A stretch of 64,000 nt of DNA from Kiloniellales bacterium (GTDB lineage Bacteria; Pseudomonadota; Alphaproteobacteria; Kiloniellales; JAKSDN01). Below are positions 1 through 9,862 of this stretch, in pieces. Made by a program: the position numbers and the translations under genes. A model generated the notes under the pieces. It ran no database searches. It was not told where the DNA came from and saw only the letters and a program-made list of their open reading frames with translations. Numbering within the stretch: the first letter of the stretch is position 1; each line of letters begins with the position of its first letter. The DNA lies in NCBI GenBank assembly GCA_028280455.1, contig JANQLT010000057.1, forward strand, positions 1-64,000, in the 5' to 3' direction.

Positions 1-687
1 CGCCCCTCCACGCAGGTCGTGTTTTGCAGCACGATCGCGAGGCTGCGGGAGGACAGCCTGTCGTCTTTCCATCGCAATGTCGCCATGGCGGAGCACGTCG
101 CCCTGGCCGTCGCCGAGGGGCATGCCGGAGGCCTGATCTTCCTCAGCTCCATCGATGTCTACGGCCGGCCGCCACGGGAGGTCCCTCTGACCGAGCGCTC
201 GCCGATCGATCCTGCCGGCTACTACGGCCTCTCGAAGTTCGTCAGCGAGCGGATCTTGCAAGATAGGCTGGCGGGAAGGCTGCCGCTGGCGATCCTGCGG
301 CTGCCGGGGGTATTCAGCCTCGATGAGGACGACAGCAGCGTGCTCGGCCGGCTGTTCAATCGACTGCGGAGAAACGAGCCCGTCGAGCTGACCAACGACG
401 GACGCCAGCGTCGCAGCTATTTGCACGTTGATGACCTCCACGCGATCATCACGGCGATCCAGAAGGCGCGCTGGTCCGGCTTGCTCAATGTGAGTTCCAC
501 CGGAACGCATAGCATACGGGAGATGACGGAGCAGATGCGTGCGCATTTGGGCTCGACATCGCCTATCGACGGCGTCGGCGGCGGTGACGGTGACTTCGAT
601 CTACAGATGGACAACTCGGCCCTGCGGAGGGAGCTCCCCGATGTGGCGCTCAAGTCGCTGGACGATCGTCTGCGAGCTTGGGGCTGA
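1..687 (+). CDS. NAD-dependent epimerase/dehydratase family protein (5'-truncated by window edge)
   Basis: ORF 19..687 contains extended-SDR motifs (FLSSIDVYG...YYGLSKFVSE, YxxxK); N-terminal Rossmann Gly motif absent, so the gene starts upstream of the window. Confidence 0.8.
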   Translation, partial: RPSTQVVFCSTIARLREDSLSSFHRNVAMAEHVALAVAEGHAGGLIFLSSIDVYGRPPREVPLTERSPIDPAGYYGLSKFVSERILQDRLAGRLPLAILRLPGVFSLDEDDSSVLGRLFNRLRRNEPVELTNDGRQRRSYLHVDDLHAIITAIQKARWSGLLNVSSTGTHSIREMTEQMRAHLGSTSPIDGVGGGDGDFDLQMDNSALRRELPDVALKSLDDRLRAWG

Positions 688-745
688 CCCGGTCCATGAT
701 CTCCGACCTCGCCCCGACCGATAGAGTGATGGAGGTGTCTGCCCC

Positions 746-1909
746 ATGACGACCGCGGAGCCGCAGCCGACGCCCGGCCGTCAGCGCTATCGGGTGCCGT
801 TCAACGATCTCGCGATTCCGCAGGCGGAAACCCGGGAACGCTATCTGGCCGCTATCGAGAGGGTCATGCTGCACGGCCGCATTCTCCTGGGTCCGGAGGT
901 CGAGAGTCTGGAGCAGAGGATCGCCGCTCAACTGGGCCGGCAGCATGCCTGCGGCGTCGGCTCGGGCACGGACGCGCTGATGCTGGCCTTCATGGCCCTG
1001 GGCATCGGGCTGGGCGACGAGGTGATCCTGCCGGCCATGTCCTGGATCGCCTCCGCCAATGCGGTGAAGATGGTCGGCGCTCACCCGGTCTTCGTCGATG
1101 TGAACGACGAGATGAACATCGACCCGGCCCTGGTCGAGGGCGCGATAACGGAGCGGAGCCGGGCGATTCTCGCTGTCGACTACTGCGGCCGGGTCGCCGA
1201 CATGGACGCCCTGTCCGCCCTCGCAGAGCGGCACGGCCTGGCGCTGGTGGAGGATGGCGCGCAGGCTTTCGGTGCCACCCTGGAGGGGCGGCCGGCCGGC
1301 AGCTTCGGCGTGATGTCCTGCTTCTCCATGAACCCGATGAAGGTCTTCGGCGCCCTGGGCGAGGCCGGTCTCGTTGCCACCGACGACCCGGCGCTTCACC
1401 AGTCCCTGCTGGCCTTGCGCTACAACGGCATGCGCGACCGGGTGATCAGCCACCAGCCCGGCTTCAACGGGCGTATCGACACGCTGCAGGCGGCCATCCT
1501 GCTGTGCCGGCTGGACGAGCTCCCCGATCATGTGCAGCGCCGACAGGTGGTCGCCGGCCGCTACGACCAGGCGGTGCCAGCCGGCCTATGGCGGCCCGCC
1601 CTGCGGGCGAACAGCATCGACACCCAGTTCAGCTACTGCGTGCGCTCGCCGCAGCGGGACCGCCTGGCCGACGCCCTCGAGCGCCGCGGCATCGAATGCA
1701 AGACGCGGGAGTGGGACTACCTGCCGGCCCATCCGGCCCTTGCCGCGGAGCGGGTCGTGTCGGACAGCAAGGCAAAGCGCTTCTCTGCCGAGATGCTCTG
1801 CCTGCCGATCTTCGAAGGCATCACCGACGATGAAGTCGCTTTGGTCTGTCAGGCCTTGGCCGAAGCGGCGGAGGAGCTGGCGGCGATGGAGGCGGACGGC
1901 GCCCGATGA
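746..1909 (+). CDS. DegT/DnrJ/EryC1/StrS family PLP-dependent aminotransferase
   Basis: 387 aa; VPFNDLAIPQ...GRILLGPEVESLE...GVGSGTDALMLA...FSMNPMKVFGALGEAG typical of the family. Confidence 0.9.
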   Translation: MTTAEPQPTPGRQRYRVPFNDLAIPQAETRERYLAAIERVMLHGRILLGPEVESLEQRIAAQLGRQHACGVGSGTDALMLAFMALGIGLGDEVILPAMSWIASANAVKMVGAHPVFVDVNDEMNIDPALVEGAITERSRAILAVDYCGRVADMDALSALAERHGLALVEDGAQAFGATLEGRPAGSFGVMSCFSMNPMKVFGALGEAGLVATDDPALHQSLLALRYNGMRDRVISHQPGFNGRIDTLQAAILLCRLDELPDHVQRRQVVAGRYDQAVPAGLWRPALRANSIDTQFSYCVRSPQRDRLADALERRGIECKTREWDYLPAHPALAAERVVSDSKAKRFSAEMLCLPIFEGITDDEVALVCQALAEAAEELAAMEADGAR

Positions 1910-2394
1910 TCATCTACCGCAACCAGCTGCCGGCCCGGATCGACAGCGCCGACCTGGACGAGCTGGCCGAGGCCGCGCGCGCATCCCCCCGGCAGCGCGC
2001 CCGCATCATCCTGCATGGCAGCCACGCCGACAGCGTCCAGGAGATGGTGATCGCCATCACCAGCGCCACCTACATCATGCCGCACCGGCAGCTCGACCGG
2101 GAGAAATCCTACCTGCTGCTGCGTGGCCGACTGGGCGTGGTCTTCTTCGATGACGCCGGCGCCCGGGTCGACCGCTTCACCCTGGGCGGGCAGTCGGGTG
2201 ACGCAACGCTGCTCCGGTTCGACGCGGGACGCTGGCACTCGGTCGTGTCGGCCGAGCCCCTGTCCATCTACATCGAAACCGCCGCCGGCCCCCACGAGGG
2301 CAGCGACTGGGCCGACTGGGCGCCGAAATCCGAGGATTCGCAGCCTGCCCGGGAATACCTCGACCAGATGAAGCGGCTGGCCTTCGAAGCGTAA
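1906..2394 (+). CDS. WbuC-like cupin-fold protein
   Basis: ATGA overlap with the aminotransferase; ILHGSHADSVQEMVIAI...TYIMPHRQ..KSYLLLRGRLGVVFFDDAG pattern. Confidence 0.7.
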   Translation: MIIYRNQLPARIDSADLDELAEAARASPRQRARIILHGSHADSVQEMVIAITSATYIMPHRQLDREKSYLLLRGRLGVVFFDDAGARVDRFTLGGQSGDATLLRFDAGRWHSVVSAEPLSIYIETAAGPHEGSDWADWAPKSEDSQPAREYLDQMKRLAFEA

Positions 2395-2408
2395 CCCTCG
2401 CCCCCTGC

Positions 2409-3575
2409 TCACAGGGGCAAGGATGGCGGGGCGAGGAACTGCGGCCTATCGCCCAGGTTGAGCCGGCGAGCCACCGCTACGGCGATTTCCGGCGGCATCG
2501 GGATGTAGACGACCCCGCCGGCTGGCACCTCAGCCGGGGCCAGAACGGGACGGCCGCGGTGCTCGGTGCCGATCCGGTCCGGGTGCTCATCGACGAAAAA
2601 GTCGAAGGGCCGGCTGACGGAGTCGTCCAGCCAGGTCGCCGCCAGCGCCGTGCCGAACACGCCGGTGGGGCGCTGATCCGCCGGCCGCTCCGCCCATTCG
2701 ACGAGTTGCGCGAGCCAATGGACGGCTCGGGCCGGCTGCCCCACCTGGCCCGCACGCTTTGGAGCGTCTTCTCGAGGGCCGTTGTCGCTCGCCCGCGCCA
2801 CCACCAGCAACTCCTTGGCAATGGCCCGGTCGCTCGCCTCGACGACGGTGAAGCCCGCGTTGCCGATCAGCTCCCGCAACTGGCCGAGCTGGAAGTGGTG
2901 GCAGTGGTCGGCAACCAGCAGATCGAAGGGATTGGCCCGCCAGTCGGGCACGGCGATCAGCAGCTCTCCGCCCGCCGCCAGTCGCCGGCGAATGCCGTCC
3001 AGCAGCCCGGCCGGCTCCGGCACGTGCTCCAGGACATGGGACAGCGACACGGCGTCGAACAGCCCGTCAACGCCGTCCAGCCCGCCCGAGAAATAGCTCT
3101 CGACATGGGGGATCGTCTCGACGCGTTGGCGGTTCTGCTCGCCAAGATCCGCGCCGGCCAGCCGCCAGGTCGGGCGACGCGCAGACAGGCTGCGCAGCAG
3201 GTGCCCCGTTCCGCAGCCGAAATCCAACCATCTTCTGGGCTTGGAGTCTGCGCCGTGGCCAGTCGCATCGAAAAAGAAGCTCAACAGCAGCTCCGATCGC
3301 GGGGCACTGTTCTCGCCGCTGAAGATCTTCTGCTCGCCGCCGCTTCCTTGATAGTAGAGCTGATAGGACTCGTAGATCGACTGGGCTTCCCGCAGGAACT
3401 CGCTGGTGACCGGTTTCTCGACGGCACCGCAATGGGCGCACTCGGCCAGTCGGCCGCCTGCCGGCCAGGGCCGGGCATCCGACGTGACCCGGCAGAGCCC
3501 CGAGAAACCCTCGACGTCCCGAAGAGCCAGCTCGCCGCACAGCGGGCAAGCGTGCTCGGCTACCTCAGCCATCAC
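2409..3575 (-). CDS. Class I SAM-dependent methyltransferase with N-terminal zinc-ribbon-like CxxC pairs
   Basis: CPLCGE...CAHCGAVEKP and WLDFGCGTGHLLRSL SAM motif; C-methyltransferase-like C-terminal region. Confidence 0.8.
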   Translation of the reverse strand: MMAEVAEHACPLCGELALRDVEGFSGLCRVTSDARPWPAGGRLAECAHCGAVEKPVTSEFLREAQSIYESYQLYYQGSGGEQKIFSGENSAPRSELLLSFFFDATGHGADSKPRRWLDFGCGTGHLLRSLSARRPTWRLAGADLGEQNRQRVETIPHVESYFSGGLDGVDGLFDAVSLSHVLEHVPEPAGLLDGIRRRLAAGGELLIAVPDWRANPFDLLVADHCHHFQLGQLRELIGNAGFTVVEASDRAIAKELLVVARASDNGPREDAPKRAGQVGQPARAVHWLAQLVEWAERPADQRPTGVFGTALAATWLDDSVSRPFDFFVDEHPDRIGTEHRGRPVLAPAEVPAGGVVYIPMPPEIAVAVARRLNLGDRPQFLAPPSLPL

Positions 3576-5382
3576 CCTTGCCTCTGAGCACTATCGCGCC
3601 GACCTGCTCGATGGCACGCTCGATTCTCCGGTAGGTCCGCTCGATGTCTGCCTGCGTGCCGCCGTAAGGGTCTTGGATTTCGATACTCGCACCTGCAGGC
3701 CTGCCAAACTGGCCGAGCAGGAGGACCTTCGGGCCGACATCGGGGAATCTCTCCAGCAACGTCGCCTCGTTTGAGAAGTCCATAACAAAGACGACGTCCG
3801 CCCAGTCGAGCAGGTCTCTCGTCGTGGGCTGGGACCGGTGAGCCGAAAGGTCCAGGCCGAAAGTCCCTGCAGCGGCAATCACCTGGTCGGGACTGGCTCG
3901 CGGCGGCTTGCTTTCCAGGCCCCGCCACAGACCGGAGGACTGAACCTCGTGGTCTTGGCCGCTGTCGTCGACGTGCTTTCGCAGCAGATGCGCCGCGAAG
4001 GGGCTGCGCATTATGTTTCCGAGACAGATGAAGAGAACTCGCTTTCGAGCGGTCGCACCGAGCTTTTCCAGTCGCGGTGCTCGCCCGGCCGCCTGAAGGA
4101 CGCGCCTACGAAGGTGAATTCGGCCCCTTCTCTTGCCCAGTCCGCGATAGAAGCGAATCCTGTCCCTGATGGCTGACGGCAAGAGGTGGTATGCCACCCC
4201 CTTAACAAGAGCCTTCAGGCGATACGCGATCGTGAAGCGGAGCTCATCGAGCGCTGGAACCGGATCCCGCCATGACCATAGGGACGAGCGGACCGGGCGC
4301 AGGAAGTCGAGAAAGAACTGCAGTGTTTCGATTCCGCGATGGGGCCTTTCCAGGCCCTGGTGCGGATCGGCCCAGAGGTTCAGCAGCCGCTCGATGTCTC
4401 CCGAGAGCCAACGCGCCGCCACGCCATAGCGATAGCGACCGGGCGGATTCGGCACCTGGTCATGAGCGAGTTGCCACTCGTAATACGGCACATCGATCCC
4501 CGCATGAGGCGTTAGGAAGATCGAGCCCCAGTAGCGACCGTTGACCTCCATCAACGCAAAGTCTCTCGACTCCGGGTCGTAGCGAAACTCGACCATCGCG
4601 ACGCCCTGCCATGACAGATCACGAAGGAGCGCGACCGCGGCTTCAGCGAGCCGCTTATCCGGCTGCTCCGAGACGGCCGTGACGCTGACCCCGCCGGAAT
4701 AGGGCAGCTCTTTGAGGCGCCGGTGCTGAAACAGGAAAACCGGGTCGCCCCGGTCGATGAACGTGCCTATGCCAACGCCAACACCCTCTATGTACTCCTG
4801 CAGGATAATGTCATCCCAGTGCGTCGGATTGCTCTGCAAGTCACCCAGAGCTTCCTCGGCGGAACGGAGATACTTGACCTTGAAGCTGCTCGCCCCCTTG
4901 CGAACTCTCGGTTTGGAAACGAGGGGATAGGGCAGCTTGCCTCCGAGGAGGGCCGCGGCAGCCTGCGGATCTGCAACCGCCCAGGTTTCAGGCACACGAA
5001 TGCCGCAACGCCGTGCCGATTCGAGCGTCCTTTCCTTGTCCAGCACAGTCTCCACGATCTCTGGCGGAGGACAGCCGATGTAGGTCTTTGGCACCTCGTC
5101 ACGTACGGCGTTCGCAAGCACCATGGCGCCGTCACCGGTGGGAAGCACGCTGTCGACGTTCTCCCGTTCAATGGTCTCCAAGAGAGCGTCCTTGGCTTTC
5201 GCCAGATCCTGGCTCGGAGACGGCAGGCGGACAAACGTCCTAACGGCGCGTGATCGAACGGGCTTCTCGTCATCGGACAGGGAAGCGACGACGACCGGTA
5301 TCTCATGGCGATGGAGAGATCGCGCAATCGTGCAGGCTACCCGAGGGCCAGCGCCTAGAACTAGGGTCGCCTTGTGCCGCAT
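3565..5382 (-). CDS. ATP-grasp domain protein fused to C-terminal low-molecular-weight protein-tyrosine-phosphatase domain
   Basis: 605 aa; ATP-grasp signatures (SKPRVRKGASSFKVKYL, LMEVNGRYWGS) followed by RVLFICLGNIMRSPFAAHLLRK (C-x5-R P-loop) and IEIQDPYGGT (general-acid Asp). Confidence 0.85.
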   Translation of the reverse strand: MRHKATLVLGAGPRVACTIARSLHRHEIPVVVASLSDDEKPVRSRAVRTFVRLPSPSQDLAKAKDALLETIERENVDSVLPTGDGAMVLANAVRDEVPKTYIGCPPPEIVETVLDKERTLESARRCGIRVPETWAVADPQAAAALLGGKLPYPLVSKPRVRKGASSFKVKYLRSAEEALGDLQSNPTHWDDIILQEYIEGVGVGIGTFIDRGDPVFLFQHRRLKELPYSGGVSVTAVSEQPDKRLAEAAVALLRDLSWQGVAMVEFRYDPESRDFALMEVNGRYWGSIFLTPHAGIDVPYYEWQLAHDQVPNPPGRYRYGVAARWLSGDIERLLNLWADPHQGLERPHRGIETLQFFLDFLRPVRSSLWSWRDPVPALDELRFTIAYRLKALVKGVAYHLLPSAIRDRIRFYRGLGKRRGRIHLRRRVLQAAGRAPRLEKLGATARKRVLFICLGNIMRSPFAAHLLRKHVDDSGQDHEVQSSGLWRGLESKPPRASPDQVIAAAGTFGLDLSAHRSQPTTRDLLDWADVVFVMDFSNEATLLERFPDVGPKVLLLGQFGRPAGASIEIQDPYGGTQADIERTYRRIERAIEQVGAIVLRGKGDG

Positions 5383-6491
5383 TTCTCTTCTTGTGAAAGG
5401 TCAGTCCATGGGAATCCGCTATCGACCTGGTGGCGAAACAAGCTCGGGATCTTCGCGTTCCAACAGACCGTTCTCAAATGGCCTTTGCTGACGTCAAAGA
5501 ACGCGCATCGTTTCAAGATCTCCTTGGCTACGGGCTTGTCGAGATCGAAATGCACGCCGAGCCGCGCGTTCATGTTCGCCGTACGCCGGTTCACGACCTG
5601 GTAGCTCGGCTCTACGATCTTGCCGTTGTACCTGAGCTTGTAGTTGAGCGGGCCGTCGTCGGGGAAAGGGTTGCTGGACCCCATGTTCAGCCACTTGTGG
5701 CCATCGGCTTTGGCCCGTCGGACGATCTCGAGCACCAGCGCGGACACGACACGCTTTTTCTGAATCGCAGGGTCGCCGTTCCGCCAGCCGACCAGGCCCC
5801 AACGAAGCGTTCCGTCCTCGTCTTTCGGAATGATGGACCCGCCCACCCATTCGCCATCCAGAAAGGCGCCAAGCGCCCAACTGTCGGTCCAGAGCTGCTT
5901 GGTTTCGGACCGCGCCACGGTGCGGGCCAAGGCACCATGGCGCTTCTGGACGGTCGGCAAGAGCATGGTGTCGTAGAACTCGTCAAAGGCCCGGTCTCCC
6001 GACAGATCCTGAAAGCTGTAGTCGAGCTTGTTGATGTAGCGGAGGTCGTCCCGCGTACCGCGACTCCGAACGATCAGGTCGAAATCGGCCTGGAGATCGA
6101 CGTAGACCTCGACGTACTTCGGCGCGATGTACCATCCCCGCCTCTGGGCAAGGGCGGCCGTTAGGGGATTGAGATCCCACAGCACCAGGTCCACGTTCAG
6201 TCGGCTGCTGCCGCCCAGGACGGGCCAAGTTTGCAGCTTTCCCGCCGGGGACTGCGCCGGCGACTGATCGAAGATCCTTGCAATCCAAGGCGCGGTGAAC
6301 GGTGACTGACCGACAACCAGCACCGAGGCATCGGGCCCACCGTCGTAGAGGGGTCCTTGCCAGCAGGACGCTTCCGCTTGCCAATTGGCGAGCGTCTCCG
6401 TGAGCCCGGCAAAGGACGTCTCTGCAAGAATCAGCACGGGATCAGGGGCCTGCTGCAAGAGCTTGCGGATGGACGCCCTGAGGGCAGTCAT
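5361..6491 (-). CDS. GNAT/FemAB-like acyltransferase
   Basis: 376 aa; GNAT-fold C-terminal half (GGSIIPKDEDGTLRWGLVGW...YKLRYNGKIVEP). Confidence 0.6.
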   Translation of the reverse strand: MTALRASIRKLLQQAPDPVLILAETSFAGLTETLANWQAEASCWQGPLYDGGPDASVLVVGQSPFTAPWIARIFDQSPAQSPAGKLQTWPVLGGSSRLNVDLVLWDLNPLTAALAQRRGWYIAPKYVEVYVDLQADFDLIVRSRGTRDDLRYINKLDYSFQDLSGDRAFDEFYDTMLLPTVQKRHGALARTVARSETKQLWTDSWALGAFLDGEWVGGSIIPKDEDGTLRWGLVGWRNGDPAIQKKRVVSALVLEIVRRAKADGHKWLNMGSSNPFPDDGPLNYKLRYNGKIVEPSYQVVNRRTANMNARLGVHFDLDKPVAKEILKRCAFFDVSKGHLRTVCWNAKIPSLFRHQVDSGFPWTDLSQEEKCGTRRP

Positions 6492-7474
6492 GTCGTTCTC
6501 GGCCTGACATAGTTGTTCAGGAGCGAAATCCCGGACTTCAGGACCCGTGCCGTCGGCGAGTACAGCTCTATCGTCGCGGCCTCTAGAGGAATCGAGTTGA
6601 CCGACTTCGAGAAGCCGGTCTTGAAGCGCTCCACGCCGCCGTCGAGTTCGGCTGTGCCACCGAGATTGAACCAGGTCCTGCCTTCAGCAGCATAAAGAAG
6701 CGCTGCTTCGTGGACGTTGAACACAGGTGCCCCACACTCCATGCCCTCCGGTGACGCGCCTTGGGTGTGATTGTAGACACCGTGGGAGGCCAGAAGGAAA
6801 AGATTCGATGCCAACACTCGGTCCGCGGCGCGCGTTTGGATAAGCTCGCCGGCCCCGCTGGCGAGGAGTGACGAAACCGTCTCCGCCGTTATCCCGCCTC
6901 CAACGGCCTCTCCGTTCCTGGACCGCCGCTCCATCGATGCAGCGATCAGCGAGATGTGAGCTTGGACGGCGTCGGCGCTGGCTGCCCTGTTTGAGGATAG
7001 GCCGGCGCGCCTCGCCTTTGACAGGCTGTGCTTATGGCCTTTGCGCATGCCTGAGAACGGGCTGGGGCCGGACAGATCGAGCGAGTACTCGCGGCGCTGG
7101 TACCGGCTCATCGCATGCCCGAAGTCCGGGATTGCCGTGGCCGGCGAGCCGAAGCTCCCGATGACCAAGCTGGTCACGTTCCGCTCTCGACACCAGGCGC
7201 GCAGGCCGGCCCAGAAGCCGTCCGGGGCTTCAGCGGGGCAGCTTGGGATCTCCAGCGTGCGTCGGACACGACCGCTGCGCAGAAACCCGTAGGCTGAAGC
7301 CGTGACGCCCGGCGCCTGGGCCGCCTCGAACAACCAAGCGCTCTCGCCGCTGCCTTGCCTCCAACGGACGTAGGCGGGCGTCTTGAACGGAGACTCGGGT
7401 GCAGCCTGCGCGACGGCCGCCAGAGCCTGCTCATCCGGGTCTTCGTGGGCGGCAAAGCTCACCACTCTCGTCAA
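6488..7474 (-). CDS. FemAB/GNAT-like acyltransferase
   Basis: 328 aa; SPFKTPAYVRW start, KGHKHSLSKARRAGL and GTAELDGGVERFKTGFSKS, typical of FemAB-like proteins. Confidence 0.65.
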   Translation of the reverse strand: MTRVVSFAAHEDPDEQALAAVAQAAPESPFKTPAYVRWRQGSGESAWLFEAAQAPGVTASAYGFLRSGRVRRTLEIPSCPAEAPDGFWAGLRAWCRERNVTSLVIGSFGSPATAIPDFGHAMSRYQRREYSLDLSGPSPFSGMRKGHKHSLSKARRAGLSSNRAASADAVQAHISLIAASMERRSRNGEAVGGGITAETVSSLLASGAGELIQTRAADRVLASNLFLLASHGVYNHTQGASPEGMECGAPVFNVHEAALLYAAEGRTWFNLGGTAELDGGVERFKTGFSKSVNSIPLEAATIELYSPTARVLKSGISLLNNYVRPRTT

Positions 7475-8652
7475 GCCTCGGCGAGGGTTAGCTCAAGCAT
7501 GTGGGAATCGACAAAGAACTTTGCGGCCCAGTTGAGGTACTGCCATTTCCCGTAGTCGCCATCGATCGGATAGGAGCCGCGAATGCCGCCGCGCTCACCG
7601 TCGGCGCCGTCGAGCCGGAGGGTGCTCCGAACGAAGTAGTTCGCGGCAATGGCGGAATCGAGATAGGCGGTGTCCTTCGTCTCACAGAACAAGATGAGCC
7701 AGGCGTGCGCGATCTGCACATTGCCGGTCAGGCAAGACCAGGAGACAGGTGCCGACCAGTCCGCGGAAAGCCGGCCAGGAAGCGAGCCGTCGGGACGTTG
7801 ACAGGCTCTCAAACGGTCTCCAAGCGTTCGCGCCGCCGAGAGAACATCCGGGGCGCCATTGAACCGATAGGCCTCGAGCAGGCCGCGCAGGAAATAGCCG
7901 AGCGTATGGGTCAGTGGGTGGGCAGGCTGGTCAAGGCAACAGTCATCACACCAGCCATTGTCTCTCATCTTTCCGATTGCCCAGGACACGTTGCGATCCG
8001 CAGCCTCCTGATAGCCGCTGTCCGGTGCCAGGCGGGCAGCCTCATAGAGGCCCCAGGCGACATGTGTCTCGTAGGCCTTCTCGCCCGGTTGGGCGAACGG
8101 GGTCGGAAACTGCCGCCAGCAGCCATCGGGATCCATCGTATCCCGCAACCAGTCGGCGGCCTTCTGCATCGGTTGGCGGTAAGCCTCCCCGAACTCCGAA
8201 GCGCCGCAGGCCAGTCCAATCAGAATCTGCCCCGTGTTGAAGGTGACCGGAACCTTGACCGGGGCATCGATCTTGCCGCCTTGGAAGGCACCGCTGTCGA
8301 ATTGGATTGAAACAAGCCAATCCAACATCCTGCCGGCACGCTCTCGGGCCTCGCCGCTGTTGCGCCAGCGGGCATAGTCGAGCAGCGTCGGCACGATGTA
8401 TCCGGTCGTTTCCGGGTACGAGCTGCTCCAACCGCGAAGCAGGTCGAAGTCCCTCGCGACGCCGCCGTCTCGGCTCGGCGAGTTGTCTTGCGCTCTGAAG
8501 ATCCAAGCGATAGCCGCCTCGATCGCCGCGTCGTGGCTCGGTGCGACAGGCAGCTCGTCAAACTGGTCTTCCCGACGTCTGCGTTTTGCCTCAGGCGGAA
8601 GCTGCAGATACGCGATCGCTTCCCGGACTCTTTGTTTGACTTGGACTAGCAT
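7471..8652 (-). CDS. alpha/alpha-toroid (prenyltransferase/squalene-cyclase-like repeat) protein
   Basis: 393 aa with repeated helical/QW-like motifs (SRDGGVARDFDLL, DPDGCWRQF, RPDGSLPG) and TGYIVPTLLDYAR. Confidence 0.55.
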   Translation of the reverse strand: MLVQVKQRVREAIAYLQLPPEAKRRRREDQFDELPVAPSHDAAIEAAIAWIFRAQDNSPSRDGGVARDFDLLRGWSSSYPETTGYIVPTLLDYARWRNSGEARERAGRMLDWLVSIQFDSGAFQGGKIDAPVKVPVTFNTGQILIGLACGASEFGEAYRQPMQKAADWLRDTMDPDGCWRQFPTPFAQPGEKAYETHVAWGLYEAARLAPDSGYQEAADRNVSWAIGKMRDNGWCDDCCLDQPAHPLTHTLGYFLRGLLEAYRFNGAPDVLSAARTLGDRLRACQRPDGSLPGRLSADWSAPVSWSCLTGNVQIAHAWLILFCETKDTAYLDSAIAANYFVRSTLRLDGADGERGGIRGSYPIDGDYGKWQYLNWAAKFFVDSHMLELTLAEA

Positions 8653-9013
8653 TGGTCATGACAGCTCATGGGAGTTTCCGGCGGCGACAATCCGCAGGCG
8701 ACCTGCCTGGTGACCGGCAAGCAACGGAGAGAGCGACTCTCGTAGGGTGCATCTTGGCGTCGTCCTCTCGCAGCCTCTCGCTAGACACGTGAATGCGGGA
8801 CAGTCAGTTCATGCGTGGCGACCGAGCTTCAGCTCTGCTTTCGCCGGTCCCGACAACCGAGAAGGAGCTGATCGCCACGGCACTGCCGACGGGCTGCAAA
8901 CCAACGGGACAACAGAGAATCTGCTTGTTTCTTGCTCGTTTCCAGGGACTCCCGTATTGATGCTTAACGATAGTTGCATTCACATCATTACATGAAGTCG
9001 AAACAAGCTCATT

Positions 9014-9718
9014 TTATGGCTTTGCTCCTGATTCTGCAAGAGCTTCCGCGACCTCGCCATCGGTGAAGCCCGCCGTTCCAAGTCTTGCATAGGCAAAAAG
9101 AACGGGCATTTCGAAATTATCATCCCGTATACTTCTAATAAACACACTAGAGAAGTGCTTCAGCATCAGCTTTTCCAATGTATTTTTGTTGAATTTCGTC
9201 ACGTGGCTGGGCTCGTCGATTGGCCCAAGACAATTGTCCGGGACAAACCCAAGAAAAACGCCGTCCGGTTTTAGGGTGCGACAGATCTCGTTCAGGAAGA
9301 ACCGCCGCCGAACCACATGCTCCAGCACCTGTGAAGCAATCACCGTATCGAACGTGCCATCAGGCGTGGTCAGGTGCGGGAGGCGGCCTTGGTACATGGT
9401 GATCCCATGCTGTCCGAGGACCTCGACCGCCCGCCTGGAAATCTCGAAACCGCTCAGATGTTCATAGCCCTTCGACTTCAGATGAAGGAGCAGCGAACCG
9501 GTCCCGCAGCCGACGTCCAACACCTGAGAGCTGCTCGGGACGAGAAGCTCCACCAGTCGGTTCTTGACGGGCCATTGCCGGCTTCCTTGTCGCCAGCTCA
9601 CGTCGAAAGCGTTGTCCCAATAGGCTTCCGAGTGCCTCGAGAAGCCCCGGTTCACGATGGCGTGGTAAAGAAGAGGGGCCTTCTCGGAGACCAGATTCTT
9701 AACGCGCCATGGAATCAC
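9014..9718 (-). CDS. Class I SAM-dependent methyltransferase
   Basis: VLDVGCGTGSLLLHLKSKGY SAM motif I; SQVLEHV motif. Confidence 0.85.
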   Translation of the reverse strand: MIPWRVKNLVSEKAPLLYHAIVNRGFSRHSEAYWDNAFDVSWRQGSRQWPVKNRLVELLVPSSSQVLDVGCGTGSLLLHLKSKGYEHLSGFEISRRAVEVLGQHGITMYQGRLPHLTTPDGTFDTVIASQVLEHVVRRRFFLNEICRTLKPDGVFLGFVPDNCLGPIDEPSHVTKFNKNTLEKLMLKHFSSVFIRSIRDDNFEMPVLFAYARLGTAGFTDGEVAEALAESGAKP

Positions 9719-9862
9719 TTTGCGAGCCTTTCCACGGGAGCGCCCATGGCAGCCCGTCTCGGTTCCTTTGGTCCAGAGGACGGCCGCGCGAGCCGCACTC
9801 CCTCCCCTGTCACGCCAATGGAGTTGCCGGGCGAATGCTGCATGGTCACGCTACCGCTCGAG

